Notes: generated by a model from the letters alone, not told the origin. A stretch of 64,000 nt of DNA from Caenimonas aquaedulcis (GCF_015831345.1 NZ_JADWYS010000001.1:816118-880117), one strand, 5' to 3'. Positions 11,037 to 21,708 are shown, numbered from the stretch's first letter. A program made the numbers and translations.

Positions 11037-11573
11037 TCAGCCGTGCGCCTTGCGGTAGGCCTCGATCCCGTCCATGATTTCCTTGCGGGCCGCCTCGGGG
11101 CCTTCCCAGCCGAGGATCTTCACCCACTTGCCGGGCTCGAGATCCTTGTAGTGCTCGAAGAAGTGCGCGATGGTGTGCAGGCGCATCGGGTTCAGGTCTT
11201 CGGGCTTTTGCCACTGCGTGTAGATCGACAGGATCTTGTCCGTCGGCACCGCCAGCACCTTGCCGTCCTTGCCGGCTTCGTCTTCCATGTTCAGGATGCC
11301 GAGCGGCCGGCACGTCACCACGACGCCGGGGATCAGCGGCACCGGCGTGATGACCAGCACGTCGACCGGGTCGCCGTCGCCGCTGATCGTCTTGGGCACA
11401 TAGCCGTAGTTGGTCGGGTAGTGCATGGACGTGCTCATGAAGCGGTCCACGAAGATCGCGCCGGATTCCTTGTCCACCTCGTACTTCACGGGGTCGGCGT
11501 TCATCGGGATTTCGATGATCACGTTGAACGCGTCGGGGACATGCTTGCCGGGGAACACTTTGTCGAGGGACAT
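11037..11573 (-). CDS. ppa: Soluble inorganic pyrophosphatase
   Basis: This 178-residue family I cytoplasmic pyrophosphatase hydrolyses pyrophosphate to two phosphates and pulls biosynthetic reactions forward. The metal-binding signature DGDPVDVLV (about residues 66-74) is present, as are the flanking NYGYVPKT and the C-terminal [10 protein letters not shown] segments. Length matches the bacterial hexameric type. It is divergent from hppA across a 219-bp intergenic region, so the cell can choose between dissipating pyrophosphate (Ppa) and conserving its energy as a proton gradient (HppA). Confidence 0.96.
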   Translation of the reverse strand: MSLDKVFPGKHVPDAFNVIIEIPMNADPVKYEVDKESGAIFVDRFMSTSMHYPTNYGYVPKTISGDGDPVDVLVITPVPLIPGVVVTCRPLGILNMEDEAGKDGKVLAVPTDKILSIYTQWQKPEDLNPMRLHTIAHFFEHYKDLEPGKWVKILGWEGPEAARKEIMDGIEAYRKAHG

Positions 11574-11792
11574 GATTTTTCTCGGGGAAGTAACAAAACC
11601 TAGGATTAACCCTGATTTTACTTTCGCGGGCCTTGCTTTCCCGCGCGCTGCCGCAAAAGCGTCATCTGTTTGCGCTTATATTTCGGCCGTTGGCCAATCG
11701 TCTCCGGTCGTACGGGAGCGACGAGGAAGCAACGCAGCGGGGGCATCCGCAGCGTTGCCCCCTCCAAGCGAAAACAACGGCAGGAGAAAGAA
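11574..11792. promoter_or_regulatory. Divergent ppa/hppA promoter region
   Basis: This 219-bp gap is the longest without a gene. It is more AT-rich than its surroundings and must hold the promoters for both pyrophosphatase genes. A TATATT at 11677-11682 could be a -10 box for hppA, but no clear -35 element is placed before it. The hppA ribosome binding site AGGAGA lies at 11782-11787. No riboswitch or repeat was recognised. Confidence 0.5.
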
Positions 11793-13958
11793 ATGAACGG
11801 TAATTCGGCGCTGATACTGGCGCTCGTATGCGGCCTCGCGGCCGTGGCGTATGGCTTCTGGGCCCGCGGCTGGATCCTCTCGCAGGACGCCGGCAATGCC
11901 CGCATGCAGGAGATCGCGGCGGCCATCCAGGCCGGCGCAGCAGCCTACCTCGCGCGGCAATACAAGACGATCGCCATCGTGGGCGTCGTGCTCGCCATCC
12001 TCATCGGTGTCTTCCTCGACGGCCAGACGGCCGTGGGCTTCATCATCGGCGCGCTCCTGTCCGGCGCCTGCGGCTTCATCGGCATGAACGTCTCGGTGCG
12101 CGCCAACGTGCGCACGGCCCAGGCCGCGACGCGCGGCATCGGCCCGGCGCTCGACGTCGCCTTCCGCGGCGGCGCCATCACCGGCATGCTGGTAGTGGGC
12201 CTCGGCCTGCTGGGCGTGACCGGCTTCTACTGGTTTCTCGCGGGGAACGGCAACCTGACGCCCGACCGCAACCTCGCGGCAATCCTCAACCCGCTCATCG
12301 GCTTCGCGTTCGGCTCCTCGCTGATCTCGATCTTCGCGCGCCTCGGCGGCGGCATCTTCACCAAGGGCGCCGACGTCGGCGCGGACCTGGTGGGCAAGGT
12401 GGAAGCCGGCATCCCCGAGGATGACCCGCGCAATCCCGCCGTGATCGCGGACAACGTGGGCGACAACGTCGGCGACTGCGCCGGCATGGCGGCCGACCTG
12501 TTCGAGACCTACGCCGTGACGCTGATCGCGACCATGGTGCTGGGCGCCCTGCTCATCTCCAGCTCGGGCACCGCCGCGGTGATGTACCCGCTGGCGCTGG
12601 GCGGCGTGTCGATCATCGCGTCGATCATCGGCTGCTTCTTCGTCAAGGCGAAGACCGGGATGGTCAACGTCATGCCCGCGCTGTACCGGGGCCTCGCGGT
12701 GGCCGGCGTGCTGTCGCTGATCGCGTTCTACTTCGTCACCGCATGGCTCATGCCCGACAACGCGGTCACGGCGACGGGCACGCAGATGCGCCTGTTCGGC
12801 GCGTGCGCCGTCGGCCTCATCCTCACCGGCGCGCTGGTCTGGATCACCGAGTTCTACACCGGCACGCAGTACTCGCCGGTGCGCCACATCGCGCAGGCGT
12901 CGACCACCGGCCACGGCACGAACATCATTGCGGGCCTGGGCGTGTCCATGCGTTCCACCGCCTGGCCCGTGATCTTCGTGTGCATCGCGATCCTGGTGGC
13001 GTTCAAGCTGGCAGGCCTCTATGGCATCGCCATCGCCGCGACCTCCATGCTGAGCATGGCCGGCATCGTGGTGGCGCTCGACGCCTACGGCCCGATCACG
13101 GACAACGCCGGCGGCATCGCCGAAATGGCGGACCTGCCGTCCTCCGTGCGCGACATCACCGACCCGCTCGACGCCGTCGGCAACACGACGAAGGCCGTGA
13201 CCAAGGGCTATGCCATCGGCTCCGCCGGCCTGGCCGCACTGGTGCTCTTCGCGGACTACACGCACAAGCTCGAGAGCTTCGGCCAGTCGATCAGCTTCGA
13301 CCTGTCCGACCCGATGGTGATCGTGGGCCTGTTCATCGGCGGCCTGATCCCCTACCTCTTCGGCGCGATGGCGATGGAGGCCGTGGGCCGGGCCGCGGGC
13401 TCGGTGGTGGTGGAAGTGCGCCGCCAGTTCCGCGAGATCAAGGGCATCATGGAAGGCACGGCCAAGCCCGAATACGGCGTGGCGGTGGACATGCTGACCC
13501 GCGCCGCCATCAAGGAAATGATGATCCCGTCGCTCCTGCCGGTGGTGGTGCCGATCATCGTCGGCCTCGCACTCGGCCCGAAGGCGCTCGGCGGCCTGCT
13601 GATGGGCACGATCGTGACGGGCCTGTTCGTCGCGATCTCGATGTGCACCGGCGGCGGCGCCTGGGACAACGCGAAGAAGCTGATCGAGGACAACTTCGTC
13701 GACAAGGACGGCGTGACGCACAAGAAGGGCGGCGAGACGCACAAGGCCGCCGTCACCGGCGACACCGTCGGCGACCCGTACAAGGACACCGCCGGCCCGG
13801 CCGTGAATCCGCTGATCAAGATCATCAACATCGTGGCGCTGCTCATCGTGCCGCTGGTGGTGAAGTTCCATACCGGCGACATGCCCGCGCCCGCGGCCCA
13901 CGCGCCGGCGCCGATGACCGCGCCGTCGGCTTCGGGCCCGGTGACCCCTTCGAAGTAG
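11793..13958 (+). CDS. hppA: Membrane-bound H+-translocating pyrophosphatase, K+-independent type
   Basis: This 721-residue polytopic enzyme (about 16 helices) couples pyrophosphate hydrolysis to proton export. The substrate loop is intact: [11 protein letters not shown] followed by [15 protein letters not shown] and [11 protein letters not shown]. The cation-dependence site reads [10 protein letters not shown], with Lys467 where K+-dependent enzymes have Ala; by published mutational work on this family, Lys marks a K+-independent proton pump. The last 25 residues are an Ala/Pro-rich tail not needed for the fold. AGGAGA precedes ATG 11793. It is divergent from ppa and closed by a strong terminator at 13976-14005. 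Confidence 0.96.
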   Translation: MNGNSALILALVCGLAAVAYGFWARGWILSQDAGNARMQEIAAAIQAGAAAYLARQYKTIAIVGVVLAILIGVFLDGQTAVGFIIGALLSGACGFIGMNVSVRANVRTAQAATRGIGPALDVAFRGGAITGMLVVGLGLLGVTGFYWFLAGNGNLTPDRNLAAILNPLIGFAFGSSLISIFARLGGGIFTKGADVGADLVGKVEAGIPEDDPRNPAVIADNVGDNVGDCAGMAADLFETYAVTLIATMVLGALLISSSGTAAVMYPLALGGVSIIASIIGCFFVKAKTGMVNVMPALYRGLAVAGVLSLIAFYFVTAWLMPDNAVTATGTQMRLFGACAVGLILTGALVWITEFYTGTQYSPVRHIAQASTTGHGTNIIAGLGVSMRSTAWPVIFVCIAILVAFKLAGLYGIAIAATSMLSMAGIVVALDAYGPITDNAGGIAEMADLPSSVRDITDPLDAVGNTTKAVTKGYAIGSAGLAALVLFADYTHKLESFGQSISFDLSDPMVIVGLFIGGLIPYLFGAMAMEAVGRAAGSVVVEVRRQFREIKGIMEGTAKPEYGVAVDMLTRAAIKEMMIPSLLPVVVPIIVGLALGPKALGGLLMGTIVTGLFVAISMCTGGGAWDNAKKLIEDNFVDKDGVTHKKGGETHKAAVTGDTVGDPYKDTAGPAVNPLIKIINIVALLIVPLVVKFHTGDMPAPAAHAPAPMTAPSASGPVTPSK

Positions 13959-13975
13959 ATTCGGCCCGACGAAGG

Positions 13976-14005
13976 AAAGGCCCGCTCTGGCGGGCCTTTC
14001 TCTTT
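13976..14005 (+). terminator. Rho-independent terminator after hppA
   Basis: A perfect 10-bp GC-rich stem (13976-13985 with 13990-13999) closes a 4-nt loop TCTG and is followed by TCTCTTT. It lies 18 bp beyond the hppA stop. The T-run is interrupted by C, so termination may be incomplete. Confidence 0.85.
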
Positions 14006-14051
14006 GCGCCCCACCCTGCCCGCGATAATCGCCGCACAAGGACCCATTGCA

Positions 14052-14870
14052 ATGACCGATCTCGTCGTCCGCCGCCTGCTCGTCGACATGGAGCAGCCCA
14101 TCGCCCGCCACTGGTGCGACGGCGACGCCTTCCGCTCCGCCCTCTTCAACGCGCTGTCGATGAGCTTTCCCGTCGGCGAGCAATTCTTCATCGACTCCGT
14201 GCGCAACGGCTTCAAGGCATTGCCGCCGGGCCAGCAGGCGCAGTTCGACGCCGAGGTGAAGGGCTTCATCGGCCAGGAGGCCACGCACCGCCGCCTCCAT
14301 GCGCTGTACAACGCGCACCTGGACAAGCTGGGCCTCGTCAACGACTGGGCGCCCCGCGCGGCGGCGCGCATGAAGCTGCTCGACGGCTTGGACCCGCGCC
14401 ACGCCGTGGCACTCACCGCGGCCAACGAGCACTTCACCGCCATCCTCGCGGACTGGATGCTTCGCAACCCGGACCTGCTCGGCACGCAGGACCCTCGCCT
14501 GGCCACACTCTGGCTGTGGCACAGCGCGGAGGAATCCGAGCACAAGAGCACCGCCTTCGACATCTACCGGGCCCTGGGCGGCGACCATGCGTGGCGGATC
14601 ACCTGGTTCCGGCGCATCACCACGATCTTCCTGGGCGACACGTTGCGCCAGACCGTGGACAACCTGCGGCGCGACGGCACGCTGTGGAAGTTCGGCACCT
14701 GGAAGAGCGCGTGGACCACCCTCTTCGGACCGCGCGGGCTGGTGCGCGAAACCTGGCGGCCGTGGCGCGAATACCTGAAGCCGGACTTCCACCCGAACCA
14801 GCAGGACAGCACACTGTCCCGGCGCTGGCTCGCGGACAACGCGAGCCGCTACACCGCCGTCGGCGCCTAG
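14052..14870 (+). CDS. Predicted metal-dependent hydrolase (PF10118, ferritin-like)
   Basis: The 272-residue protein belongs to the family described as predicted metal-dependent hydrolases, helical proteins with ferritin-like diiron-type ligands. The expected Glu/His ligand sets are visible in IGQEATHRRLH (near residues 74-84), AANEHFTA (near 123-130) and SAEESEHKSTAFD (near 158-170). No activity has been firmly assigned to the family; it often occurs near fatty-acid or alkane metabolism genes. An AGGA 9 nt before ATG 14052 supports the start. It is the first of three same-strand genes with an aldehyde dehydrogenase and an SDR, suggesting an oxidative pathway. Confidence 0.82.
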   Translation: MTDLVVRRLLVDMEQPIARHWCDGDAFRSALFNALSMSFPVGEQFFIDSVRNGFKALPPGQQAQFDAEVKGFIGQEATHRRLHALYNAHLDKLGLVNDWAPRAAARMKLLDGLDPRHAVALTAANEHFTAILADWMLRNPDLLGTQDPRLATLWLWHSAEESEHKSTAFDIYRALGGDHAWRITWFRRITTIFLGDTLRQTVDNLRRDGTLWKFGTWKSAWTTLFGPRGLVRETWRPWREYLKPDFHPNQQDSTLSRRWLADNASRYTAVGA

Positions 14871-14904
14871 GGACGCGGCACGCGGCTTCGCGCAAAATGG
14901 CGGG

Positions 14905-16338
14905 ATGCAGCACCACTTCATCGCCAACCAGGCGCGTGCGACCGAGTCCGGGCGCACCATTCCCGTCATCGACCCCTCGGACGGCCAACCCTTCGACGAA
15001 CTCCAGCGCGGGGACGCCGCGGACATCGACAGCGCCGTGCGCGCGGCGCGCCAGTGCTACGAGGGTGTCTGGAGCAGGCTGAACGCCGCGGAGCGCGGGC
15101 GCCTGCTGATGCGGCTCTCGGAGAAGATCGCGGCGCACGCCGACGAGCTCGCCGCGCTCGAGCAGCGCGATTGCGGCAAGCCCACCAAGCAGGCGCGCGC
15201 CGACGCGCTGGCGCTGGTGCGCTACTTCGAGTTCTACGCCGGCGCCTGCGACAAGCTGCACGGCGAAACGCTGCCCTACCTCGACGGCTACAGCGTCCTC
15301 ACCTGGCGCGAGCCGCACGGAGTCACGGGCCACATCATTCCCTGGAACTACCCGATGCAGATTTTCGGGCGCAGCGTGGGCGGCGCACTCGCGGCAGGCA
15401 ACGTCTGCGTGGTGAAGCCTTCGGAAGACGCCTGCCTGTCGCTGATCCGCGTCGCGCAACTCGCCGCGGAAGCGGGCTTTCCCGCCGGTGCGATCAACAT
15501 CGTCACGGGCTATGGCCACGAGGTCGGCGACGCGCTGGCGCGGCACCACGGGATCGACCACATCAGCTTCACCGGCAGCCCGAGCGTGGGCACGCTGATC
15601 CAGCAGGTCGCGGCGCAGCGCCATTGCCCCGTCACGCTGGAGCTCGGCGGCAAGAGCCCGCAGATCATCTTCGAGGACGCGGACCTGGACGCCGCCTTGC
15701 CCATGGTCATCAATGCGATCGTGCAGAACGCCGGGCAGACCTGCTCGGCCGGCTCGCGCCTCCTGGTGCAGCAGCCGATCTACGAGGCCCTGCTCGACCG
15801 GCTGGGCGGCATGTTCGCGAACCTGCGCGTCGGCCCCGCCGCGATGGACCTCGACGTCGGTCCGCTGATCCGCGCGAGCCAGCAGCAGCGCGTGTGGGAC
15901 TTCCTGTCGGACGCGCAGGTCGCGAACATCGCGATGGTCGCGCAGGGCCAGGTGGTCGACGAAGCGCCCGAAACGGGCTTCTACCAGGCGCCCACGCTGC
16001 TACGGGACGTCCCGGTGGATCACCGCCTCGCGCAGGAAGAAGTGTTCGGCCCGGTCCTCGCGGCCATGAGTTTCAGGGACGAGGACGACGCGGTGCGCCT
16101 GGCCAACGCCACCCAATTCGGGCTCGTCGCCGGCATCTGGACACGCGACGGCGGGCGGCAGCTGCGCATGGCCAAACGCGTGAAGAGCGGCCAGGTGTTC
16201 ATCAACAACTATGGCGCGGGCGGCGGCGTGGAATTGCCCTTCGGCGGCGTGAAGTCATCGGGCTACGGGCGCGAGAAGGGCTTCGAAGCCCTGTACGGAT
16301 TCACGACCCTCAAGACCGTGGCGATCAAGCACAGCTGA
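14905..16338 (+). CDS. NAD(P)+-dependent aldehyde dehydrogenase
   Basis: This 477-residue ALDH-superfamily enzyme oxidises an aldehyde to its acid. The conserved features are all present: the PWNYP oxyanion/cofactor segment (near 150), the KPSE cofactor lysine (near 171), the FTGSPSVG Rossmann turn (near 220), the general-base Glu in ELGGKSP (near 250) and the nucleophilic Cys in GQTCSAGS (near 283). The C-terminal LPFGGVKSSGYGREKG is typical of broad-specificity and betaine/gamma-aminobutyraldehyde-like members. The substrate cannot be read from the sequence. It lies 34 bp after the PF10118 gene and 27 bp before an SDR gene. Confidence 0.93.
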   Translation: MQHHFIANQARATESGRTIPVIDPSDGQPFDELQRGDAADIDSAVRAARQCYEGVWSRLNAAERGRLLMRLSEKIAAHADELAALEQRDCGKPTKQARADALALVRYFEFYAGACDKLHGETLPYLDGYSVLTWREPHGVTGHIIPWNYPMQIFGRSVGGALAAGNVCVVKPSEDACLSLIRVAQLAAEAGFPAGAINIVTGYGHEVGDALARHHGIDHISFTGSPSVGTLIQQVAAQRHCPVTLELGGKSPQIIFEDADLDAALPMVINAIVQNAGQTCSAGSRLLVQQPIYEALLDRLGGMFANLRVGPAAMDLDVGPLIRASQQQRVWDFLSDAQVANIAMVAQGQVVDEAPETGFYQAPTLLRDVPVDHRLAQEEVFGPVLAAMSFRDEDDAVRLANATQFGLVAGIWTRDGGRQLRMAKRVKSGQVFINNYGAGGGVELPFGGVKSSGYGREKGFEALYGFTTLKTVAIKHS

Positions 16339-16365
16339 AGCAAACGACAAATCAGGAGCATCTCC

Positions 16366-17127
16366 ATGCGAGTCAAGGACAAATCCATCATCGTCACCGG
16401 CTCCGGGGGCGGCATCGGCGAAGGCATCGCCAAACGCCTCGCGGAGGAAGGCGCGAAGGTCATCGTCAACGACATCAACGCGGCCCTCGGCGAGAAAGTC
16501 GCCGCGCAGATCGAGGCCGCGGGCGGCACCGCATCCTTCTTCGCGGCGGACGTCACGAAGTCCGCCGACATGAAGGCGCTCGTCGACGCGGCCGTGTCGC
16601 GCCACGGCAAGCTCGATGCGATGGTCAACAACGCCGGCTGGACGCACCGCAACCGCCCCGCGCTCGAAGTGAGCGAGGACGAGTTCGACAAGTGCTTCGC
16701 GGTGAACATGAAGAGCATCTACCTCTCCACGATCCACGCCGTGCCCGCCTTCCGCGCGAACAAGGGCGGCAGCTTCATCAACATCGCGTCGACCGCGGGC
16801 ATCCGCCCCCGCCCCGGCCTCGCCTGGTACAACGGCTCCAAGGGCGCGGTGATCACCACCAGCAAGTCGCTCGCGGCCGAGTTCGGCCCTGACAACATCC
16901 GGGTCAACTGCATCAACCCCGTGTTCAACCCCGACACCGGCCTGTCCGCCGAATTCGCGGGCGGCCCCGTGGACGAGGCGCGCCGCGCCAAATTCCTCGC
17001 GTCCATCCCGCTGGGCCGTTTTTCGACCGCGCTGGACGTCGCCAATGCGGCGCTCTACCTTGCGAGCGACGAAGCCGCGTTCATCTCGGGCGTGTGCATC
17101 GAGGTTGACGGCGCGCGCTGCGTGTAG
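16366..17127 (+). CDS. Short-chain dehydrogenase/reductase (classical SDR)
   Basis: The 253-residue protein is a classical SDR oxidoreductase. It has the cofactor motif TGSGGGIG (residues 11-18), the NNAG strand (near 89), the catalytic Ser in IASTAG and the YxxxK pair in YNGSK. The acidic Asp at the end of the second strand (VNDIN) favours NAD(H) over NADP(H). AGGAG stands 8 nt before ATG 16366. Position behind an aldehyde dehydrogenase suggests an alcohol, hydroxyacid or hydroxyacyl-CoA substrate in the same pathway. It ends 29 bp before moaA, so read-through into the molybdenum cofactor genes is possible. Confidence 0.92.
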   Translation: MRVKDKSIIVTGSGGGIGEGIAKRLAEEGAKVIVNDINAALGEKVAAQIEAAGGTASFFAADVTKSADMKALVDAAVSRHGKLDAMVNNAGWTHRNRPALEVSEDEFDKCFAVNMKSIYLSTIHAVPAFRANKGGSFINIASTAGIRPRPGLAWYNGSKGAVITTSKSLAAEFGPDNIRVNCINPVFNPDTGLSAEFAGGPVDEARRAKFLASIPLGRFSTALDVANAALYLASDEAAFISGVCIEVDGARCV

Positions 17128-17156
17128 GGTTGCTCGCGCAGGGCGACAATAGCGCC

Positions 17157-18272
17157 ATGGCCGAGCGCGTCATTCCCCTCGTCGACCAGCGTGTCCGCAC
17201 GCTGGCCGCCGGCGTGCCGCCCCGTGCCATCCCCGCGACGGGCCTGCTCGCCGATGCGCTGGGCCGGCCGCTGCGCGACCTGCGCATCAGCGTCACGGAC
17301 CGCTGCAACTTCCGCTGCAGCTACTGCATGCCCAAGGAAGTCTTCGACAAGGACTACCCTTACCTGCCGCATTCGGACCTGCTCACCTTCGAGGAAATCA
17401 CCCGCGTGGCCAGGCAGTTCGTGGCGCACGGCGTGCAGAAGATCCGGCTCACGGGCGGCGAGCCGCTCCTGCGCAAGAACATCGAGATCCTCATCGGCCA
17501 GCTGGCAGCCCTGCGCACCGTGGAGGGCGCGCCGCTCGACATCACGCTCACCACGAACGGCTCGCTGCTCGCGCGCAAGGCACGGTCCCTGAAGGACGCG
17601 GGCCTGCAACGCGTCACCGTGAGCCTCGATGGGCTCGACGACACGGTGTTTCGCCGCATGAACGACGTGGACTTCCCCGTCGCCGAAGTGCTCGCGGGCA
17701 TCCATGCCGCGCAGGAAGCCGGCCTCGGCCCGATCAAGGTGAACATGGTGGTGCAGCGCGGCACCAACGAGCACGAAATCCTGCCGATGGCGCGCCGCTT
17801 CAAGGGCACGGGCATCGTGCTGCGCTTCATCGAATACATGGATGTCGGCGCCACCAACGGCTGGCGCATGGACCAGGTGCTGCCCTCTGCGGAAGTCGTG
17901 AAGCTGATCCACGCGCAGATGCCGCTGGTGCAGCTCGAACCTTCCGCGCCCGGCGAGACCGCGGAGCGCTGGGGCTATGCGGATGGCGGCGGCGAGATCG
18001 GCGTGATCAGCAGCGTGACGCAGGCCTTCTGCGGCGACTGCAACCGCGCGCGCCTCTCCACCGAAGGCCAGCTCTACCTGTGCCTCTTCGCCACGCAGGG
18101 CCACGACTTGCGCTCGCTGGTGCGCGGTGGTGCGACCGACGAGCAACTCGCCTCGGCCATCGGGCAGATCTGGCACCGCCGGGACGACCGGTACTCGCAG
18201 CTGCGCGCTTCCATGCCCGCCGACACCGGCACGGGCGCGCGTCGTGTGGAAATGAGCTACATCGGTGGCTGA
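17157..18272 (+). CDS. moaA: GTP 3',8-cyclase MoaA (molybdenum cofactor biosynthesis)
   Basis: This 371-residue radical SAM enzyme carries out the first step of molybdenum cofactor synthesis, converting GTP to 3',8-cyclo-GTP with MoaC completing cyclic pyranopterin monophosphate. The SAM cluster ligands are Cys50, Cys54 and Cys57 (CNFRCSYC). The second cluster is bound by CGDC and a later Cys in LYLCLF. The C terminus ends in the required Gly-Gly (SYIGG). ATG 17157 is chosen; family members share this N-terminal extension before the radical SAM core. It overlaps mobA by 8 nt. Confidence 0.96.
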   Translation: MAERVIPLVDQRVRTLAAGVPPRAIPATGLLADALGRPLRDLRISVTDRCNFRCSYCMPKEVFDKDYPYLPHSDLLTFEEITRVARQFVAHGVQKIRLTGGEPLLRKNIEILIGQLAALRTVEGAPLDITLTTNGSLLARKARSLKDAGLQRVTVSLDGLDDTVFRRMNDVDFPVAEVLAGIHAAQEAGLGPIKVNMVVQRGTNEHEILPMARRFKGTGIVLRFIEYMDVGATNGWRMDQVLPSAEVVKLIHAQMPLVQLEPSAPGETAERWGYADGGGEIGVISSVTQAFCGDCNRARLSTEGQLYLCLFATQGHDLRSLVRGGATDEQLASAIGQIWHRRDDRYSQLRASMPADTGTGARRVEMSYIGG

Positions 18273-18891
18273 TATCACCCCCATTCCGCTCGAAGACATC
18301 ACAGGCGTCGTGCTCGCGGGCGGCCGCGGCTCGCGCATGGGCGGCGTCGACAAGGGGCTGCAGAACTTCAACGGCATGCCCCTCGCGCTGCACACGCTCA
18401 TGCGCCTGTCGCCGCAGGTCGGCGCGGCCATGATCAACGCGAACCGAAACCTCGGCGCCTACGAATCGTTCGGCGTGCCCGTCTGGCCCGATGTGCTGGC
18501 CGATTACGCGGGCCCGCTGGCGGGCTTTCTCACTGCCCTGGAGCGCTGCGAAACGCCGTGGCTCGTCACCGTGCCATGCGACACGCCGCTCTTCCCGCAG
18601 GACTTCGTGGCGCGGCTCGCCGCCGGCGCGGCGGCCCAGGGCGCGGAGATCGCGATGGCGGCTGCCCGGGAGGAAGACGGGCAACTGCGCAACCAGCCGG
18701 TTTTTTGCCTGCTGCGCGTCGAATTGCTGGAAAGCCTCGTGCAGTTCACGCATGACGGCGGCCGCAAGATCGACGCGTGGACGGGCCGGCACAAGACGGC
18801 CATCGTGCCGTTCGACGCTCCGGGCGACGACCCCCGCGCCTTCTACAACGCCAACACCCTCGGCGAGCTGCACCGGCTCGAACACCCGTGA
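18265..18891 (+). CDS. mobA: Molybdenum cofactor guanylyltransferase MobA
   Basis: The 208-residue enzyme attaches GMP from GTP to molybdopterin, giving the guanine dinucleotide form used by DMSO-reductase-family enzymes. The nucleotide loop [17 protein letters not shown] (residues 17-33) is diagnostic, and the Asp in VPCDTPLF ligates the metal. Start GTG 18265 overlaps the end of moaA by 8 nt; the stop overlaps moeA's GTG (GTGA at 18888-18891). The three genes form one translationally coupled operon. MobA implies that this organism makes bis-MGD enzymes such as nitrate reductase or formate dehydrogenase, although none is encoded in the window. Confidence 0.94.
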   Translation: MADITPIPLEDITGVVLAGGRGSRMGGVDKGLQNFNGMPLALHTLMRLSPQVGAAMINANRNLGAYESFGVPVWPDVLADYAGPLAGFLTALERCETPWLVTVPCDTPLFPQDFVARLAAGAAAQGAEIAMAAAREEDGQLRNQPVFCLLRVELLESLVQFTHDGGRKIDAWTGRHKTAIVPFDAPGDDPRAFYNANTLGELHRLEHP

Positions 18892-20156
18892 AGACCATCG
18901 CGCAGGTCGCCGCCGAGCTGCAGGGCTACGACCCGCAGGCGCTCTCCGCCGACGCGGTCAACGAATTCCTCGCCCGGCTCGTGACACCCACCGCGGACAC
19001 ACAGGAAGTGCCGCTTTTCGATGCGCTCGGGCGCGTGCTCGCCACCGACCTCGTCTCCCCGATCAGCGTCCCCCCGCACGACAACTCCGCCATGGACGGA
19101 TTCGCCTTCGACGGCGCGCTGCTGTCGCAGGGCGAATCGATCACGCTCGACATCGTGGGAACCGCGCTCGCGGGCAAGGCCTGGCAGGGAAGCGTCGGCC
19201 ACGGGCAAGGCGTGAAGATCATGACGGGCGCGATCATGCCCGCCGGCATGGACACGGTGGTGCCGCAGGAATTCACGCAGGCCGCACCGGACGGCCGCAT
19301 CACGTTCGCCTCGACAGCGGTGCGGCCCGGCGACAACCGCCGCCTCGCGGGCGAGGACCTGATGCAGGGTCGGCCGGCCCTGCGCGCAGGAGAGGTCCTC
19401 GGACCGGCCGCGTGCGGGCTCATCGCGAGCCTCGGCATTCCCCGCGTGCGCGTCATGCGCCGCCTGCGCGTGGCCTACTTCTCCACCGGCGATGAAATCC
19501 TGAGCCTCGGCGAGCCGCCGCGCGAGGGCGCCGTCTACGACAGCAACCGCTACACCGTCTTCGGCCTGCTCACGCGCCTGGGCTGCGAGGTCATCGACAT
19601 GGGCGTCGTGCGCGATGACCCCGCGAAGCTCGAGGCCGCGTTCAGCGAGGCCGCGGCAGGCGCCGACGCGATCATCACCAGCGGCGGCGTGAGCGTCGGC
19701 GAGGCCGACTACACCAAGGCCATGATGAGACAGCTCGGCGACGTCGCTTTCTGGCGCATCGCCATGCGCCCCGGCCGCCCGATGGCGGTCGGGCGCCTCG
19801 GCTCGTCCATCCTCTTCGGCCTGCCCGGCAACCCGGTCGCGGTGATGGTCACCTTCCTCGCCTTCGTCAAGCCGGCCCTGCTGCGCATGATGGGCGCGGC
19901 GGCACAGCCCGCGCCGCTGCTGCAGGCGCGCAGCGAGGAGCCCATACGCAAGAAGGCGGGGCGCACCGAATACCAGCGGGGGCTGGTGACTCGCGCCCCG
20001 GATGGCGGGTTGCAGGTTCGCACCACCGGCAACCAGGGCTCCGGCGTCCTGAGCTCCATGGTCCACGCCAACGGCCTGATCGTGCTGCACCACGGCCAGG
20101 GCGATGTCGCCGCGGGGGAAGCCGTGGACGTCCTGATGTTCGACGGCGCGATCTGA
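18888..20156 (+). CDS. moeA: Molybdopterin molybdenumtransferase MoeA
   Basis: This 422-residue cytoplasmic enzyme inserts molybdate into adenylylated molybdopterin. Domain I contains the conserved [12 protein letters not shown] (near residue 64). The MoCF-binding domain III shows STGDEIL and the [11 protein letters not shown] loop (near 265). A C-terminal domain IV follows. GTG 18888 is supported by its 4-nt overlap with the mobA stop and by family alignment of the N terminus ([15 protein letters not shown]). MoaC, MoaD/MoaE and Mog are not encoded beside it, so the pathway is completed elsewhere in the genome. Confidence 0.95.
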   Translation: MKTIAQVAAELQGYDPQALSADAVNEFLARLVTPTADTQEVPLFDALGRVLATDLVSPISVPPHDNSAMDGFAFDGALLSQGESITLDIVGTALAGKAWQGSVGHGQGVKIMTGAIMPAGMDTVVPQEFTQAAPDGRITFASTAVRPGDNRRLAGEDLMQGRPALRAGEVLGPAACGLIASLGIPRVRVMRRLRVAYFSTGDEILSLGEPPREGAVYDSNRYTVFGLLTRLGCEVIDMGVVRDDPAKLEAAFSEAAAGADAIITSGGVSVGEADYTKAMMRQLGDVAFWRIAMRPGRPMAVGRLGSSILFGLPGNPVAVMVTFLAFVKPALLRMMGAAAQPAPLLQARSEEPIRKKAGRTEYQRGLVTRAPDGGLQVRTTGNQGSGVLSSMVHANGLIVLHHGQGDVAAGEAVDVLMFDGAI

Positions 20157-20286
20157 CCGGACCCGTCACAGTTACCAGCCGTTTCGACCGCAATCGGCGG
20201 CCCCACGGTACACTCCTGCCGAGCCAGCGCCACCGCGCGCCGGCCCCGTCAAACCGCACGCAGAGGCGGCTCGATCAGGAGGATTC

Positions 20287-21705
20287 ATGTATTCGGTATT
20301 ACCCGCCGTCGTGTCCGCCCTTTTCCTGGGCTACGGCCTCTATGTGGTCGCCGAAAAGGGCTTCAGCCGCGTCAGCACGAGCTTCTTCATCCTGTGCGTC
20401 ACCACGTTCTTCTGGCAGGGCGTGTGGGCGGTGCTGTTCCAGGTGCAGGACCCTGCCATCGCGCGCATCCTCGTCAAGACGGGCTACCTGCTGATCATCT
20501 TCCTGCCCACCAGCCTCTACTGGTTCCTCGCGGAAATCTCCGAGCGGCCCGGCGAGAGGAAATGGGTGACGGCTTCCTACGCCGTCGCCGCCGTGCTGGG
20601 GGTCTTCGACGTCACGACGGACCTCTTCGTCGACGGCTGGTACCACTATTTCTTCGGCTACTACCCGAAGGCGGGGGTGCTGCATCCCCTGCACGTCCTG
20701 CAGACGGTGATCGTGGTCAACCGCGGCCTGTACATCACGTTCCTGCAGCAAAAGAGCGCGCAGCCCGGACGCCGCGTCCAGTTGCGCATGTGCATCGCCA
20801 GCCTGTTCGTGTACTTCGTCGCCGCGGTGGACTACCTGTGCAATTACGGCCTGGAGTTCTATCCCCCCGGCGTGGTGTTCATCGCCATCAGCCTGGGGCT
20901 GATCGCGGTGGCGGTCACCCGCTACGAGCTCATGAGCCCGATCGCCGTCGCGGCGACCGTCGCGCACGAGATGCGCACACCGCTCGCCTCGATCCGCATG
21001 CAGGCCGACGCCCTCACGCAGTACCTGCCCGACCTGCACAAGGGCTACGAGCTCGCCGTCGCGCACGGCCTGTGCGAGCCGGCGTTCCATCCGTCCGCAT
21101 CGAAGCGGCTGGCGGACCTCTCCCACGGCATCCGCCACCAGGTGGACCGCTCCAATACCGTGATCGACATGATGCTGGCTTCGGCGCGCATGGAACAGAT
21201 CGACCCGTCCGACTTCGCATCGCATTCCGCGAGCGCCTGCGTCGCCGAGGCGATCGAGACCTACCCCTTCGGCAAGGGCGAGCGAGACCGCGTGAGCGTC
21301 TCGGTCGCGGGCGACTTCGACTTCCACGGCTCCAACTCGTTGATGGTCTACGTCCTCTTCAACCTGCTGAAGAATTCGCTGTATGCGCTCAAGGCCGCCG
21401 GCAAGGGGGACATCTCCATCGCCGTCACCTCCAGCGCGGGGCGCAATGCCGTCGTCTTCACCGACACGGGCAGCGGCATCCCCGCCGCCACCGTCCCGAG
21501 GATCTTCGACGCGTTCTTCACCACCAAGAAAAGCGCCGGGGCCGGCATCGGCCTCGCCTTCTGCCGGCGGGTGGTGCAGTCGTTCGGCGGGCAGATGCGC
21601 TGCGAATCCCGCGAGGGCGAGTGGACGCGCTTCACCCTCGAATTCCCGCTCGCCGGCTCCACGGCCGCCGCGCGCGGCCAGCGGGCGCAAGTGCCCGCCG
21701 CCTGA
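20287..21705 (+). CDS. Membrane sensor histidine kinase, CqsS/LqsS-like
   Basis: The 472-residue kinase has an N-terminal seven-helix membrane region (about residues 3-218) and then a short link to the phosphoacceptor His227 in AHEMRTPLAS. The kinase region, including a long helical insert with YELAVAHGL and the SNTVIDMMLAS stretch, resembles the CqsS/LqsS class that detects alpha-hydroxyketone autoinducers in Vibrio, Legionella and some Burkholderiales. The HATPase has LLKNSLYAL, TDTGSGIP and GAGIGLAFC. Unlike Vibrio CqsS it has no receiver domain. No autoinducer synthase or response regulator lies next to it. AGGAGG precedes ATG 20287. The kinase call is firm; the ligand class is inference. 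Confidence 0.8.
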   Translation: MYSVLPAVVSALFLGYGLYVVAEKGFSRVSTSFFILCVTTFFWQGVWAVLFQVQDPAIARILVKTGYLLIIFLPTSLYWFLAEISERPGERKWVTASYAVAAVLGVFDVTTDLFVDGWYHYFFGYYPKAGVLHPLHVLQTVIVVNRGLYITFLQQKSAQPGRRVQLRMCIASLFVYFVAAVDYLCNYGLEFYPPGVVFIAISLGLIAVAVTRYELMSPIAVAATVAHEMRTPLASIRMQADALTQYLPDLHKGYELAVAHGLCEPAFHPSASKRLADLSHGIRHQVDRSNTVIDMMLASARMEQIDPSDFASHSASACVAEAIETYPFGKGERDRVSVSVAGDFDFHGSNSLMVYVLFNLLKNSLYALKAAGKGDISIAVTSSAGRNAVVFTDTGSGIPAATVPRIFDAFFTTKKSAGAGIGLAFCRRVVQSFGGQMRCESREGEWTRFTLEFPLAGSTAAARGQRAQVPAA

Positions 21706-21708
21706 GCG

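Noticed and set aside
11676..15026. A minus-strand open frame of about 1100 codons opposite hppA and the hydrolase gene
   Set aside because: Same artefact: composition of His/Asp/Arg runs, antisense to conserved genes.
17128..17156. Possible molybdenum cofactor riboswitch before moaA
   Set aside because: Only 29 bp separate the SDR stop and moaA; no room for the structured element.
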